Translations under genes and position numbers: made by a program
NCBI RefSeq assembly: GCF_016234775.1
Contig: NZ_JACRAH010000049.1
Coordinates: 62,001 to 126,000, forward strand
Reading direction: 5' to 3'
From: Aquabacterium sp.
Lineage (GTDB): Bacteria > Pseudomonadota > Gammaproteobacteria > Burkholderiales > Burkholderiaceae_C
DNA length: 64,000 bases
The notes under the pieces: generated by a model
Databases searched by the model: none
What the model was told of the DNA's origin: nothing
What the model saw: only the letters and a program-made list of their open reading frames with translations
Shown here: positions 1-10,003 of the stretch, one piece after another
Layout: every line of letters begins with the position of its first letter
Numbering within the stretch: position 1 is the first letter of the stretch

Positions 1-3000
1 TTCAGCGTGTTGGCCACACGGTGGAACAGCACCCGGTTGTCGGTGATCATTTTCTCGGCCTTGTCGAACTGACCGGCACCGCGTTGCGGATAGCCGCAGC
101 ACAGGTAGCCCGGTGGCAGCACGGTCTGCACGCCGGCATGCCACAGCATGGCTTGCGTGGCCAGGCCGACTTGCGAGAACAAGCGCTCCGAGCCGCAACC
201 AGGGAAGTAGAACACCGCCTCGGTATCGGCCGTGGTGCCCTTGGGGTTGCGGATGATGGGGACGTAGTCCTTGTCTTCGATGTCCAGCAAGGCGCGGGCG
301 GTCTTCTTGGGCAGGCCACCCGGCATCTTCTTGTTGATGAAGTGGATGATTTCCTGCTTCAACGGGGCCTTGCCAACCGAGGCGGGCGGCGCGTCGGTCT
401 GCTTGCGCGCCACCACCTTCATCACGTCATGCGCCACGCGTTGCAGCGGCATGGCCACATCAACCAGGGCTGTGCGGATCAGCTTGATCGTCTGCGGGTT
501 GTTGGTGTTGAGCATGGCCATGCCTGCTGCACCGGCTGGGCGGAAGCTCTTCTTGCCCAGTTTGTTCAGCAGGTTGCGCATGGCCATCGACACGTCGCCG
601 AAGTCGATCTTGACCGGGCAGGGCGTCAGGCACTTGTGGCAGACCGTGCAGTGGTCGGCCACGTCCTCGACCTCTTCCCAATGCTTGATGGACACGCCGC
701 GGCGGGTCTGCTCTTCGTACAGGAAGGCTTCGACCAGCAGCGAGGTGGCCAGGATCTTGTTGCGCGGGCTGTAGAGCAGGTTGGCGCGCGGCACGTGGGT
801 GGCGCACACCGGTTTGCACTTGCCGCAGCGCAGGCAGTCCTTGACGGAGGTGGCGATGTCGCCGATGTCCGACTGCTGCATGATCAGCGACTCGTGTCCC
901 ATCAGGCCGAAGGAAGGCGTGTAGGCCTCGGTCAGGTCGGCGGCATGCACGTCATCGCCCAGGGCCTTCAGGGCGGCACCGCGCAGCAGCTTGCCCTTGT
1001 TGAAGCGGCCTTCAGGGTCCACCTTCTGCTTGTAGGCCGTGAAGTTGGCCATCTCGGCTTCCGTCAGGAATTCGAGCTTGGTGATGCCGATGCCGTGTTC
1101 GCCGGAGATCACGCCATCGAGCGAGCGGGCGAGCTTCATGATGCGGCCCACGGCTTCGTGCGCCGTTTGCAGCATCTCGTAGTTGTCGCTGTTGACGGGC
1201 AGGTTGGTGTGCACGTTGCCGTCGCCGGCGTGCATGTGCAGGGCCACCCACACGCGGCCACGCAGCACCTGCTTGTGGATGCGCTTGAGCTCGTCAACGA
1301 TGGTGCTCAGGGCCGCGCCGTTGAAGATCTTGGCGAGTTCATCGCGGATCTCGCGCTTCCAGCTGGCGCGGACGACCCAAGTCTGCAGCAGGTTGAACAC
1401 GGTGTCGCCGGCGGTGGGTGTGTAGGTGCCGTTGCGATGCTGTTCGTAGCCCAGTGCGACCAGTTGATCGCCCACTTGCGTCAAGGGGCTGTCGATGTGG
1501 TCGTACAGGAACTGCCAGCGAGCGCGTACCGCATTGAGTTGCGCCAGCGCGGCAGCGACCTTCTCGGCGAGCTGCTCGGGGCTGGGCAGTTCTTCGGCGT
1601 CTTCCACTTTGCCCATGGGCAGGTTGCCGCTTTGAACGAAGGCGGTCAGCGCATCGGCAATGGCCAGCTTGTTGCGCAGGCTCAGCTCGATGTTGATGCG
1701 CTCGATGCCCAGCGTGTACTCGCCCATGCGTGGCAGCGGGATCACCACGTCTTCGTTCACCTTGAAGGCGTTGGTGTGCTTGGCGATCGCGGCGGTGCGT
1801 TTGCGGTCGGCCCAGAACTTCTTGCGGGCATCGGCGCTCACGGCCACGAAGCCTTCGCCCGAGCGGCCATTGGCCAGGCGGATGACTTCGCTGGTGGCGC
1901 GGGCCACGCGGTCTTCGTCGTCACCGACGATGTCACCCACGAGCACCATCTTGGGCAGGGTGCCGCGCTTGCTCTTGGTGGCATAGCCGACGGCGCGCAG
2001 GTAGCGGTCGTCCAGGTGTTCGAGACCAGCCAGGATGGCGCCGCCAGCCTGCTTCATTTCCTCGAACATGAAGTCCTTGATCTCGACGATCGATGGCACG
2101 CCCTCGGTGGGGTTGCCGAAGAACTCCAGGCACACGGTGCGCACGTGCTTGGGCATGCGGTGCACGACCCAGCGAGCGCTGGTGATCAGGCCGTCACAGC
2201 CTTCCTTCTGGATGCCGGGCAGGCCGGCGAGGAACTTGTCGGTGACGTCCTTGCCCAGGCCTTCCTTGCGGAAGACGCGGCCGGGGATGTCGAGGCGCTC
2301 TGTGCGGATCGGGGTCTTGCCATCGGCCTGGAAGTACTTCAGCTCGAAGCTGGCAGTCGCCACATCGTGGATCTTGCCCAGGTTGTGATCGAGGCGCACC
2401 ACCTCCAGCCATTCGGCATCCGGTGTGACCATGCGCCACGAGGCGAGGTTGTCCAGCGCGGTGCCCCACAGCACGGCCTTCTTGCCGCCGGCGTTCATGG
2501 CGATGTTGCCGCCCACGCACGAGGCTTCAGCCGATGTTGGGTCCACCGCGAACACGAAGCCGCCACGCTCGGCCGCATCGGCCACGCGTTGTGTCACCAC
2601 GCCGGCACCTGTCCAGATGGTGGCCACGGGCTTGCTCACGCCGGGCAGGGTCACCATCTCGACTTCGGTCATCTGTTCGAGCTTTTCGGTGTTGATCACC
2701 GCGCTCTTCCAGGTCAGCGGCACGGCGCCACCGGTGTAGCCGGTGCCACCCCCACGCGGGATGATGGTCAGCCCGAGCTCGACGCAGCCCTTGACCAGGG
2801 CGGCCATCTCTTCTTCGGTGTCCGGCGTCAGCACGACGAAGGGGTATTCGACGCGCCAGTCGGTGGCGTCGGTCACGTGCGAGACGCGGCTGAGGCCATC
2901 GAACTTGATGTTGTCGTGTCGGGTGACCTTGCGCAGGACCTTGTTGGTGCGCTCACGCAACTCGCCCATGTGCTCGAAGGTCCTGGCAAAGCGGTCGATC

Positions 3001-3419
3001 GCGCCACGGGCGGCGTTCAGCAACTCACCGACAAGGTTGTCGCGCGAGCTGTCGTTGCCAGCGTCCTGGGTGGGTTGGCGGCGCTTGTCGACCTCACCCA
3101 GGCGGTGATGCAGGGCTTCGATCAGCTGGCCGCGGCGCTTGGGGTTGTCCAGCAGGTCGTCTTGCAGATAGGGGTTGCGCTGCACGACCCAGATGTCACC
3201 CAGCACTTCGTAGAGCATGCGGGCGGAGCGGCCGGTCTGGCGCTCGGTACGCAGCAGGCTCAGCACCTCCCAGGCACGTTGGCCCAGCAGACGCAGAACG
3301 ATTTCACGGTCCGAAAAGGAGGTGTAGTTATAGGGGATCTCGCGCAGGCGGGGCTGGCCGTCGCCGTGTGCTTCGGCGGCCTGGGCGGTCATGTGGGTCA
3401 ACTCGATGGGTGCGTTCAT
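1..3419 (-). CDS. FAD-linked oxidase / iron-sulfur fusion dehydrogenase (DUF3683 type), 3' end outside window
   Basis: The reading frame is open from an ATG at 3419 to the window edge, so at least 1139 residues are seen and the C-terminus is missing. Order of parts: an N-terminal region typical of DUF3683; an FAD-binding type 4 domain at about residues 190-330 ([11 protein letters not shown], then [10 protein letters not shown]); an FAD-oxidase C-terminal domain with the [12 protein letters not shown] and SGEHGIG motifs; two ferredoxin-like clusters, [11 protein letters not shown] near residue 861 and [11 protein letters not shown] near 930; and CCG-type cysteine motifs (PGCGSE, YLCCGYP) near 1090-1125. 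This is a GlcD-like flavin subunit fused to a GlcF-like Fe-S subunit. It probably oxidises a 2-hydroxy acid such as D-lactate or glycolate and passes electrons to the respiratory chain; the substrate cannot be read from sequence. A second in-frame ATG lies at 3392, and no strong ribosome-binding site separates the two. Confidence 0.93.
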   Translation of the reverse strand, partial: MNAPIELTHMTAQAAEAHGDGQPRLREIPYNYTSFSDREIVLRLLGQRAWEVLSLLRTERQTGRSARMLYEVLGDIWVVQRNPYLQDDLLDNPKRRGQLIEALHHRLGEVDKRRQPTQDAGNDSSRDNLVGELLNAARGAIDRFARTFEHMGELRERTNKVLRKVTRHDNIKFDGLSRVSHVTDATDWRVEYPFVVLTPDTEEEMAALVKGCVELGLTIIPRGGGTGYTGGAVPLTWKSAVINTEKLEQMTEVEMVTLPGVSKPVATIWTGAGVVTQRVADAAERGGFVFAVDPTSAEASCVGGNIAMNAGGKKAVLWGTALDNLASWRMVTPDAEWLEVVRLDHNLGKIHDVATASFELKYFQADGKTPIRTERLDIPGRVFRKEGLGKDVTDKFLAGLPGIQKEGCDGLITSARWVVHRMPKHVRTVCLEFFGNPTEGVPSIVEIKDFMFEEMKQAGGAILAGLEHLDDRYLRAVGYATKSKRGTLPKMVLVGDIVGDDEDRVARATSEVIRLANGRSGEGFVAVSADARKKFWADRKRTAAIAKHTNAFKVNEDVVIPLPRMGEYTLGIERINIELSLRNKLAIADALTAFVQSGNLPMGKVEDAEELPSPEQLAEKVAAALAQLNAVRARWQFLYDHIDSPLTQVGDQLVALGYEQHRNGTYTPTAGDTVFNLLQTWVVRASWKREIRDELAKIFNGAALSTIVDELKRIHKQVLRGRVWVALHMHAGDGNVHTNLPVNSDNYEMLQTAHEAVGRIMKLARSLDGVISGEHGIGITKLEFLTEAEMANFTAYKQKVDPEGRFNKGKLLRGAALKALGDDVHAADLTEAYTPSFGLMGHESLIMQQSDIGDIATSVKDCLRCGKCKPVCATHVPRANLLYSPRNKILATSLLVEAFLYEEQTRRGVSIKHWEEVEDVADHCTVCHKCLTPCPVKIDFGDVSMAMRNLLNKLGKKSFRPAGAAGMAMLNTNNPQTIKLIRTALVDVAMPLQRVAHDVMKVVARKQTDAPPASVGKAPLKQEIIHFINKKMPGGLPKKTARALLDIEDKDYVPIIRNPKGTTADTEAVFYFPGCGSERLFSQVGLATQAMLWHAGVQTVLPPGYLCCGYPQRGAGQFDKAEKMITDNRVLFHRVANTL

Positions 3420-3610
3420 GAGGGCGCCAGACGCGAACAAACCGGTTCAACAAAGAGCAATTCGCCTGGGGTTGATGGTCAACGCCCAGGCACTGCGGGG
3501 AGGGTGGTTTTCGCGCCTGAGGCGAGATGTTAACGCAGCAGGTCATGCCCTCGGGCAGAAAAGGGCAACCGACAGGGTCTTCTGGCTTCGTTTAGGCTAG
3601 GCTCAAATCG

Positions 3611-3636
3611 GTATTCTGACCACCAGTTCAGAATAC
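3611..3636. promoter_or_regulatory. Perfect 9-bp dyad just upstream of the glycerophosphodiesterase gene
   Basis: GTATTCTGA at 3611-3619 and TCAGAATAC at 3628-3636 are exact inverted repeats separated by 8 bases. The dyad ends 18 bases before the ATG at 3655. It could be an operator for a dimeric repressor or a 5' mRNA hairpin. No regulator gene lies beside it. Confidence 0.4.
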
Positions 3637-3654
3637 TCAGAAGTCGAGTTCGCC

Positions 3655-4467
3655 ATGACCAATACCGGATCCCAAGCCGTTTCCTGGCCATATCCCTGCT
3701 GGATCGCTCACCGGGGTGCAGGCAAGCTCGCCCCCGAAAACACCATGGCGGCCTTCCGTCTGGGCGCCGAGCATGGCTTTGCCATGTTCGAGTGCGACGT
3801 CAAGCTCAGCGCGGATGGTGAGCCCTTCCTCTTGCACGATGCCGAACTGGATCGCACCACCAATGGCCAGGGCGTGGCGGGCGTTCAGAAGTGGGATGCC
3901 CTGTCGCGCCTGGATGCCGGTAGCTGGCATGGCCGTACTTATGCGGGCGAGCCTTTGCTGAGGCTTGAATCCCTGGCGCGCTGGCTGCAGGCGCTGGGGC
4001 TGATGGTCAATCTGGAGATCAAACCCACGCCTGGCGAAGAGGTGCGCACCGGCCGGGTGGTTGCGCAACATGTGGCCCGTCTGTGGGCCCAGTCGCAAAT
4101 CAAGCCCTTGTTGAGCTCGTTCAGCGTCGAGGCGCTGAGGGCTGCGCAGGAGGCTCAGCCTGAGTTGCCTCGCGCGCTCCTGCTCGACAAGTGGAACCGC
4201 GATGCGGTGGACACTGCGCTCGTTCTGGGCTGCCAGGCGCTGGTGGTCAACCAGACGCAACTGGACGAAGAGCGTATCGCCGCAGGGCACGCAGGTGGCC
4301 TGAAGGTGCTGACCTACACGGTCAATGACGCCTCACGCGCCAGCACCTTGTGGCTGTCTGGGCTGGACGGTCTGATCACCGACCGGGTGGACCTGTTCGA
4401 GCCTCAGGCTCGTCTGGGTGCCAACCCGGCTCGGCTGATGGTCGAGGCGGAAGAGTTCGCCTGCTGA
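3655..4467 (+). CDS. ugpQ: Glycerophosphodiester phosphodiesterase
   Basis: This 270-residue cytoplasmic protein (no signal peptide) hydrolyses glycerophosphodiesters to glycerol-3-phosphate and an alcohol. The GDPD signature is at the N-terminus: HRGAGKLAPENT at residues 19-30, the metal ligands E46 and D48 in FECDVK, and the second catalytic histidine H61 in LLHD. A further metal-binding Glu sits in NLEIKP near residue 120. Length and lack of a signal peptide fit the cytoplasmic UgpQ-like form rather than periplasmic GlpQ. It stands alone, with the large oxidase gene divergent to the left and mpl convergent 28 bases to the right. A perfect 9-bp dyad lies just upstream of the start. Confidence 0.93.
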   Translation: MTNTGSQAVSWPYPCWIAHRGAGKLAPENTMAAFRLGAEHGFAMFECDVKLSADGEPFLLHDAELDRTTNGQGVAGVQKWDALSRLDAGSWHGRTYAGEPLLRLESLARWLQALGLMVNLEIKPTPGEEVRTGRVVAQHVARLWAQSQIKPLLSSFSVEALRAAQEAQPELPRALLLDKWNRDAVDTALVLGCQALVVNQTQLDEERIAAGHAGGLKVLTYTVNDASRASTLWLSGLDGLITDRVDLFEPQARLGANPARLMVEAEEFAC

Positions 4468-4495
4468 CCAGCGCTTGGCGGTGACGTGAAGCGGC

Positions 4496-5872
4496 TCAGG
4501 CCAGGGCCTTGAGCAGCTTGTCGTGCACGCCGCCGAAGCCCCCGTTGCTCATGCACAGGACCTGATCGCCCGGTTTCGCGTGCTTGACCACTTTGGCCAC
4601 CAAGCTGTCGATGGTGTCGGCCACGATGGCACGCTCACCCATCTCCACCAGCGCCTCGTTGGCGTCCCAACCCAGGCCGCCGCTGTGGCAGAAGGCCAGA
4701 TCGGCTTCTTCCAGGGACCAGGGCAGCAGCGCCTTCATGGTGCCCAGCTTCATGGTGTTGGAGCGCGGCTCGAACACGGCCAGGATGCGCGTGCCCGGCG
4801 CCAGTTTGCGGCGCAGGCCGTCCACCGTGGTGCGGATGGCGGTGGGGTGGTGGGCAAAGTCGTCGTACACGGTGATGCCCCTGACTTCGCCCTTGACCTC
4901 CATGCGGCGCTTCACGTTGGCGAACTGGCCCAGGGCCTCGCAGGCCTGTTGCGGCGTCACGCCCACATGCTCGGCCGCGGCAATGGCGGCCAGGGCGTTC
5001 ATCTGGTTGTGTTCGCCTTGCAGCGCCCATTCCACACGGCCCACCAGCACGCCGGCCTTGAGCACGTCAAACGAATGGGGCTCGCCACGGGCGCGGAAGC
5101 CGGGGGTGTCGCCACGCACGCCAAAACGGGCCACGTCGCTCCAGCAGCCGCGCGCGAGCACGCGGTCCAGCGATTCTTCGCGGGCGTTCACCACGAGTCG
5201 GCCGGTGCCGGGCACGGTGCGCACCAGGTGGTGGAACTGCGTCTCGATGGCGGCCAGGTCGGCGAAGATGTCGGCGTGGTCGAATTCGAGGTTGTTGAGG
5301 ATGGCCGTGCGCGGGCGGTAGTGCACGAACTTGCTGCGCTTGTCGAAGAAGGCGGTGTCGTACTCGTCGGCCTCGATCACGAAGGGGTGGCCGGACGCGG
5401 GGCGCTTGTCAGCGGCGATCTCACCCAGGCGGGCAGACACGCCGAAGTTCTGTGGCACGCCGCCCACCAGAAAGCCCGGCTGCTTGCCGGCGAACTCCAG
5501 GATCCAGGTCAGCATGGACGTGGTCGTGGTCTTGCCGTGCGTGCCGGCCACAGCCAGCACGTGGCGACCCTGCAGGACGTTCTCGCTCAGCCATTGGGGG
5601 CCGCTGGTGTAGGGCAGGCCGGCGTTGAGGATGGCTTCCATCAGCGGGTTGCCGCGCGACACCACGTTGCCGATCACGAACAGATCCGGCTTGAGGTCGA
5701 TCTGATCGACGCCGTAGCCCTCGATCAAGTCGATGCCCAGGGCGCGGAGCTGGTCGCTCATGGGCGGGTAGACGCCGGCGTCGCAGCCGGTCACGCGGTG
5801 GCCAGCTTCGCGGGCCAGGGCCGCCACGCCACCCATGAAGGTGCCGCAAATGCCAAGAATGTGAATGTGCAT
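4496..5872 (-). CDS. mpl: UDP-N-acetylmuramate:L-alanyl-gamma-D-glutamyl-meso-diaminopimelate ligase
   Basis: Mpl is a Mur-ligase-family enzyme that joins recycled murein tripeptide to UDP-MurNAc, feeding cell-wall turnover products back into synthesis. It opens with the Rossmann-like HILGICGTFMGG segment and has the ATP-binding GTHGKTTTT near residue 110, EADEYDTAFF, and DDFAHHPTAI in the C-terminal domain. The frame stays open upstream, but I place the start at the ATG at 5872 because MHIHILGICG matches the usual Mpl N-terminus. This gives 458 residues, the family length. The start lies 7 bases beyond the hemL stop, so the two are probably cotranscribed. Confidence 0.95.
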   Translation of the reverse strand: MHIHILGICGTFMGGVAALAREAGHRVTGCDAGVYPPMSDQLRALGIDLIEGYGVDQIDLKPDLFVIGNVVSRGNPLMEAILNAGLPYTSGPQWLSENVLQGRHVLAVAGTHGKTTTTSMLTWILEFAGKQPGFLVGGVPQNFGVSARLGEIAADKRPASGHPFVIEADEYDTAFFDKRSKFVHYRPRTAILNNLEFDHADIFADLAAIETQFHHLVRTVPGTGRLVVNAREESLDRVLARGCWSDVARFGVRGDTPGFRARGEPHSFDVLKAGVLVGRVEWALQGEHNQMNALAAIAAAEHVGVTPQQACEALGQFANVKRRMEVKGEVRGITVYDDFAHHPTAIRTTVDGLRRKLAPGTRILAVFEPRSNTMKLGTMKALLPWSLEEADLAFCHSGGLGWDANEALVEMGERAIVADTIDSLVAKVVKHAKPGDQVLCMSNGGFGGVHDKLLKALA

Positions 5873-5879
5873 GGAATGC

Positions 5880-7172
5880 TCAGAGTTGGCGGAAGGCCTT
5901 GCCGGCTGCCGCCACGGTTTGGGCGATGTCATCGGCCGTGTGCGCCGCGCTCACGAAGCCGGCCTCATACATGGCCGGTGCCAGGTACACGCCCTGGTCC
6001 AGCATGAGGTGGAAGAACTTGTTGAACTTGTCCGTGCCCTTGGCCATCACCGCCTGGTAATGCTGGGGCAGGTGGTCGGCAAAGAAGAAGCCGAACATGC
6101 CGCCTTCACAATCGGTGGTCAGCTCGACGCCGGCGGCCTTGGCTTCGGTTTCGAAGCCCGCCATCAGGCTGCGGGTGGAGGCGGACAAGGCATCGAAGAA
6201 GCCCGGGCGCTGGATCAGCTTGAGCGTGGCCAGACCACAGGCCGTGGCCACCGGGTTGCCCGACAGGGTGCCGGCCTGGTAGACCGGGCCCAGCGGGGCC
6301 AGCTTGGCCATGATCACTTTCGATGCTGCAAACGCGGCCAGCGGCATGCCACCGCCAATGACCTTGCCGAACACGCTGATGTCCGGCTTGAAGCCGGGCA
6401 GGGCTTGGGCATAGAGGCTTTGTGCGCTGCCCAGGGCCACGCGGAAGCCGCTCATCACCTCGTCGAACACGAACAGAGCGCCGTGCTGGTCGCACAGCTC
6501 ACGGATGCGTTGGATGAAGGGCACGCTGGCGCGCACGAAGTTCATGTTGCCGGCAATCGGCTCGATCATCACGCAAGCGATGTCGGCGCCTTGCGTGGCA
6601 AAGGCTTCTTCGATCTGCGCGATGTTGTTGTACTCCAGCACGAGGGTGTGCTGCACCACTTCAGGCGGCACGCCCGCGCTGGTGGGGTGGCCGAAGGTGG
6701 CCAGGCCCGAGCCGGCCTTGACCAGCAGCGCGTCGGCATGGCCGTGGTAACAGCCTTCGAATTTGATCAGCTTGCTGCGGCCCGTGAAGCCGCGCGCCAG
6801 GCGGATGGCGCTCATGCCGGCCTCCGTGCCCGAGCTCACCAGACGCACCTGCTCGGCGCTGGGCACGATCTTCAGGATCTCTTCAGCCAGTTCGATCTCG
6901 CGCTCGGTGGGGGCACCGAAGGAGAAGCCTTCCAGCACGGCTTTTTGCACGGCTTCCACCACTTCAGGGTGGCCATGGCCCAGGATCATCGGGCCCCAGG
7001 AGCCGATGTAGTCGATGTAGCGCTGGTCTTCGGCGTCCCAGATGTAGGCGCCCTGGGCACGGGTGATGAAACGGGGCGTACCGCCCACGGCGCGGAAGGC
7101 GCGCACGGGCGAGTTGACGCCGCCAGGGATGACGCGCTGGGCGCGTTCAAAAAGCGAGGCGTTCGTGGTCAT
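5880..7172 (-). CDS. hemL: Glutamate-1-semialdehyde 2,1-aminomutase
   Basis: HemL converts glutamate-1-semialdehyde to 5-aminolevulinate in the C5 pathway of tetrapyrrole synthesis. The 430-residue PLP enzyme begins with the typical [19 protein letters not shown] segment. It carries [16 protein letters not shown] for cofactor phosphate binding and the Schiff-base lysine in [10 protein letters not shown] near residue 268. Length and motifs are normal for a class III aminotransferase of this type. It sits between the thiD-like gene (29-base gap) and mpl, all on the minus strand, probably as one operon. Confidence 0.97.
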   Translation of the reverse strand: MTTNASLFERAQRVIPGGVNSPVRAFRAVGGTPRFITRAQGAYIWDAEDQRYIDYIGSWGPMILGHGHPEVVEAVQKAVLEGFSFGAPTEREIELAEEILKIVPSAEQVRLVSSGTEAGMSAIRLARGFTGRSKLIKFEGCYHGHADALLVKAGSGLATFGHPTSAGVPPEVVQHTLVLEYNNIAQIEEAFATQGADIACVMIEPIAGNMNFVRASVPFIQRIRELCDQHGALFVFDEVMSGFRVALGSAQSLYAQALPGFKPDISVFGKVIGGGMPLAAFAASKVIMAKLAPLGPVYQAGTLSGNPVATACGLATLKLIQRPGFFDALSASTRSLMAGFETEAKAAGVELTTDCEGGMFGFFFADHLPQHYQAVMAKGTDKFNKFFHLMLDQGVYLAPAMYEAGFVSAAHTADDIAQTVAAAGKAFRQL

Positions 7173-7201
7173 GCAGACTGCTTGATGTTGATCGAAAGCG
7201 A

Positions 7202-8155
7202 TCAGTGCACGTTGCGTGCGTGCGGAGGCGGGATGTTGGCGTCGTCCATCTCGGGGTGGGTGGATTCGTCCGTCACCACGCCCTCGGGAGGCTGTTCGCC
7301 AGGCGGCAAGGCCCAGAAGAAGCGATCGGGCACCACGCCACCCATGCCAGGGCGGAAGCCCGAATCCAGAGCCTGATCCAGGAAGCTCAAGGCTTCCGAG
7401 ACGGCCACATCCAGCTCGGTGCCGCTGGCCAGGATGGCGGCCAGTGCGGCCGACAGGGTGTCTCCCGCACCCACGAAACTGGCTTCGAACCGCTCGAATC
7501 GCTCACCGGCGACGGCACCTTGCGGCGATGCCAGCACGTTGTCGATGAACTGGTCGGGCAATTGCACCCCGGTGACCAGCACATAGCCGCAGCCATGCTC
7601 GGCGGCGGCCACGGCCAGCTCACGGGCAGAGGGCGCGCGCTCGGCATCCCACTCGGGCAGCAGGAAATCGGTCAAGGTCTTGTGGTTTCCCACCAACACG
7701 TGGCTGGCCGGCAGAATTAATTCTCGGAAGGCCTCCAGGTAAGCCATCTGGGCGTCTTCTTCCAGCCATGACAGGTTGGGAAGATAGGACACCAGCGGGG
7801 TGTCTGTGTAATCGGACAGGATCTCGGCGACGGCGCTGATGCCGTCTGCGCTGCCCAGGAAGCCGACCTTCCACGAGGCGATCGTGACGTCTTCCAGCAC
7901 GCTGCGCGCCTGGTCCACGATGGCGTCGGAATCGATCTCGTGCGACTCGAACACCTCTGCTGAGTCACGAATCAGGAGGCTGGTGACCACGGGCAGCGCG
8001 TGCGCGCCCATGGCGGAAATGGTGGCGATATCAGCACCAATGCCGGAGGCGCCGCTGGCGTCGTTGGCATTGAAACTCATGACGCATGCTGGCGAGCCCG
8101 CGTCCTGGTCATCGGGGGCGGTGTGGTCTGTTGGACCTGTCTGGGGGGCGTTCAT
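7202..8155 (-). CDS. thiD: ThiD-family hydroxymethylpyrimidine/phosphomethylpyrimidine kinase, divergent
   Basis: A ribokinase-fold kinase of 317 residues from the ATG at 8155; the open frame extends 13 codons further with no good start. The N-terminal [17 protein letters not shown] corresponds to the ThiD substrate-site signature, and [12 protein letters not shown] near residue 229 carries the catalytic Asp and anion hole. The family's usual DPVM segment after the first half is not recognisable: [11 protein letters not shown] lies there instead. Substrate specificity may therefore differ from the two-step HMP kinase of thiamine synthesis. No other thi gene and no thiamine riboswitch is visible nearby. 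Its neighbours are rubredoxin (divergent) and hemL (downstream). Confidence 0.8.
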   Translation of the reverse strand: MNAPQTGPTDHTAPDDQDAGSPACVMSFNANDASGASGIGADIATISAMGAHALPVVTSLLIRDSAEVFESHEIDSDAIVDQARSVLEDVTIASWKVGFLGSADGISAVAEILSDYTDTPLVSYLPNLSWLEEDAQMAYLEAFRELILPASHVLVGNHKTLTDFLLPEWDAERAPSARELAVAAAEHGCGYVLVTGVQLPDQFIDNVLASPQGAVAGERFERFEASFVGAGDTLSAALAAILASGTELDVAVSEALSFLDQALDSGFRPGMGGVVPDRFFWALPPGEQPPEGVVTDESTHPEMDDANIPPPHARNVH

Positions 8156-8226
8156 GCGTGTGCAGTATTGGCTAGAAGGTGAGCCCGTGCCCACAAACCC
8201 TCGGATTTGCGGGAGCGGCTGATGGC

Positions 8227-8232
8227 TACAAT
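8227..8232 (+). promoter_or_regulatory. Possible -10 element for the rubredoxin gene
   Basis: TACAAT matches the sigma-70 -10 consensus at 5 of 6 positions and lies 33 bases before the GTG at 8266. No convincing -35 box is seen at the right distance. If real, it rules out the more upstream in-frame start near 8179. Confidence 0.35.
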
Positions 8233-8265
8233 CAGTTCATTGTATTCAAGCTGGTTTGGACCGAC

Positions 8266-8439
8266 GTGAACGAGTTTCGTACCTGGATGTGCCTGATTTG
8301 CGGCTGGATTTATGACGAAGCCGCCGGATTACCTGAAGAGGGTATCGCGCCCGGCACCCGCTGGGAAGACGTTCCGATGAACTGGGTCTGTCCCGAGTGC
8401 GGTGCGCGCAAGGACGACTTCGAGATGGTCCAGGTCTGA
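8266..8439 (+). CDS. rubA: Rubredoxin
   Basis: A small one-iron electron-transfer protein. The two metal-binding knuckles CLICG and CPECG, the segment IYDEAAGLPEEGIAPGT and the aromatic core residues are all standard for rubredoxin. I choose the GTG at 8266, which gives 57 residues, because the longer frame from 8179 adds 29 residues foreign to the family and would overlap the probable promoter. It is divergent from the thiD-like gene and precedes pilG by 65 bases, the arrangement seen in many betaproteobacteria. Its redox partner is not identified here. Confidence 0.9.
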   Translation: MNEFRTWMCLICGWIYDEAAGLPEEGIAPGTRWEDVPMNWVCPECGARKDDFEMVQV

Positions 8440-8504
8440 TTCCTTGATCGAACTGAATTTGTCCAGGGCCTCAAGAGGCGCTGGCAGTCTGGAGGAACGC
8501 GTCC

Positions 8505-8903
8505 GTGTCTGATGCAGATAGCCCCGAAGTGAAGGCGGCAACCAAAGTGCTCGTCATCGACGACAGCAACACCATTCGTCGCAGTGCGGAAATCTTCCTG
8601 AAGCAGGGCGGATATGAAGTCGTGCTGGCCGAAGATGGTTTTGACGCGCTCTCGAAGGTCAACGACCACCATCCAGATGTTATTTTTTGTGACATTCTGA
8701 TGCCCCGCCTGGACGGGTATCAGACCTGCGCCATCATCAAAAGAAACCCGCGCTTTACCAATACGCCGGTGATCATGCTGTCCTCGAAGGATGGCTTGTT
8801 TGACAAGGCACGCGGGCGCATGGTGGGTTCGCAAGATTACCTGACCAAGCCTTTTACCAAGGACCAATTGTTGCAGGCCGTGGCGCAATACAGCGCCGGT
8901 TGA
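8505..8903 (+). CDS. pilG: Twitching motility response regulator PilG
   Basis: A single-domain CheY-like receiver of 132 residues. The acidic pair D19-D20, phosphoacceptor D63 in FCDILMP and K115 in LTKPF are all present. The start is a GTG at 8505 with a GGAGGA ribosome-binding site nine bases upstream. PilG is phosphorylated by the ChpA kinase and controls type IV pilus extension and, in Pseudomonas, cAMP output. It is the first gene of pilG-pilH-pilI-pilJ-chpA. Confidence 0.93.
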   Translation: MSDADSPEVKAATKVLVIDDSNTIRRSAEIFLKQGGYEVVLAEDGFDALSKVNDHHPDVIFCDILMPRLDGYQTCAIIKRNPRFTNTPVIMLSSKDGLFDKARGRMVGSQDYLTKPFTKDQLLQAVAQYSAG

Positions 8904-9002
8904 GTGCAACAGAGCTTGTCTGTCGTTTGTCCGACAAGGTGAATAATGCGTGTGCGCTAGCTGGCTTTGAAAGCGCAGGCGAGCGTGCACTGAGGAGTTG
9001 AA

Positions 9003-9368
9003 ATGCCCATTCAGAAAATATTGCTGGTTGACGATTCCAAGACCGAGCTGCACGTGCTGTCCGAGTTGCTCACGAAAAAGGGCTACCAGGTCAAAACGGC
9101 CGAGAACGGTGAAGAAGCCATGCGCCGTCTGCAGGAAGAAAAGCCTGACCTGATCCTGATGGACGTGGTCATGCCCGGCCAGAACGGCTTCCAGCTGACC
9201 CGCGCCATCACGCGCGATCCCTCGTTTGCCAATGTGCCGGTCATCATCTGCACCAGCAAGAATCAGGAAACCGATCGTGTCTGGGGCATGCGCCAGGGGG
9301 CACGTGACTACGTGGTCAAGCCGGTCAATCCTGACGAGCTGCTGTCCAAGATCAAAGCCTTCGGTTGA
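9003..9368 (+). CDS. pilH: Twitching motility response regulator PilH
   Basis: The second CheY-like receiver of the Pil-Chp system, 121 residues. It has D10-D11 in LLVDDSK, phosphoacceptor D54 in LMDVVMPG and K106 in YVVKPVN. In Pseudomonas, PilH acts as a phosphate sink or pilus-retraction regulator opposite PilG. It lies 99 bases after pilG and 41 bases before pilI. Confidence 0.93.
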   Translation: MPIQKILLVDDSKTELHVLSELLTKKGYQVKTAENGEEAMRRLQEEKPDLILMDVVMPGQNGFQLTRAITRDPSFANVPVIICTSKNQETDRVWGMRQGARDYVVKPVNPDELLSKIKAFG

Positions 9369-9409
9369 GATCGAAAGAGCAATAAGAAAGAACAAGAGAG
9401 CGCATCCAG

Positions 9410-9952
9410 ATGGCCAATAAAGAAGCCCTGAGGGAGTTGCAGCAACGTCTGGCAGATCGTCTGCAGATGGTGCGCCAGCAGGCGCCTGCTCGCAGCTGGC
9501 TGGCCGTCGAGATCGCTGGCCATGGCTTCCTGCTGTCGCTGGATCAGGCCGGCGAAATTTTCCCCTTGTCGCCCATTCAACCGGTACCTCACAGTCAGGG
9601 CTGGTTCCTGGGTGTGGCGAATCTGCGGGGGCAGTTGCACGGCGTGGTCGATATGGCGGCCTTTCTGGGTTTGCCCCAGCGCCAGACCCGCAATCTGGCT
9701 GAAGTGGCGGCGCGCGATGCCGGCCGTCTGATCGCCTTCAATTCGGGGCTGCAGATGAATGCGGCCTTGCTGATCGATCGCCTGATGGGCTTGCGCAATG
9801 CCAGCGCCCTGACCCCAGCCGAAGATGCGGGTGGCGCACCCAAGCCCCACTTCATCGGGCAGCAATTGAATGACGCGCAAGGGCGCACCTGGTACGAACT
9901 CGACCTGGTCAGCCTGGTGGCTGACGAGGCCTTTTTGAAAATAGATGTTTGA
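9410..9952 (+). CDS. pilI: CheW-like coupling protein PilI
   Basis: A 180-residue protein with a single CheW-type domain: the segments GWFLGVANLRGQLHGVVDMAAFLG and LIDRLMGLRNAS fit the CheW SH3-like fold. It should couple the chemoreceptor PilJ to the kinase ChpA at the pole. Gene position between pilH and pilJ is canonical. There is no membrane segment. Confidence 0.92.
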   Translation: MANKEALRELQQRLADRLQMVRQQAPARSWLAVEIAGHGFLLSLDQAGEIFPLSPIQPVPHSQGWFLGVANLRGQLHGVVDMAAFLGLPQRQTRNLAEVAARDAGRLIAFNSGLQMNAALLIDRLMGLRNASALTPAEDAGGAPKPHFIGQQLNDAQGRTWYELDLVSLVADEAFLKIDV

Positions 9953-10003
9953 CGGGTTCACCCCCGTCTGGCTGTCACAGCTGACTGTTTGGAGCATAAG
10001 GAC

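Noticed and set aside
21..3533. Very long plus-strand open frame (1170 codons) across the first 3.5 kb
   Set aside because: Its translation is His/Gly/Val/Ala-rich without any domain, while the minus strand encodes a recognisable FAD/Fe-S protein. It is an antisense artefact of high GC.
8915..8938. CTTGTC/GACAAG hairpin between pilG and pilH as a terminator
   Set aside because: Six pairs with a 12-base loop and no T-run; more likely incidental.
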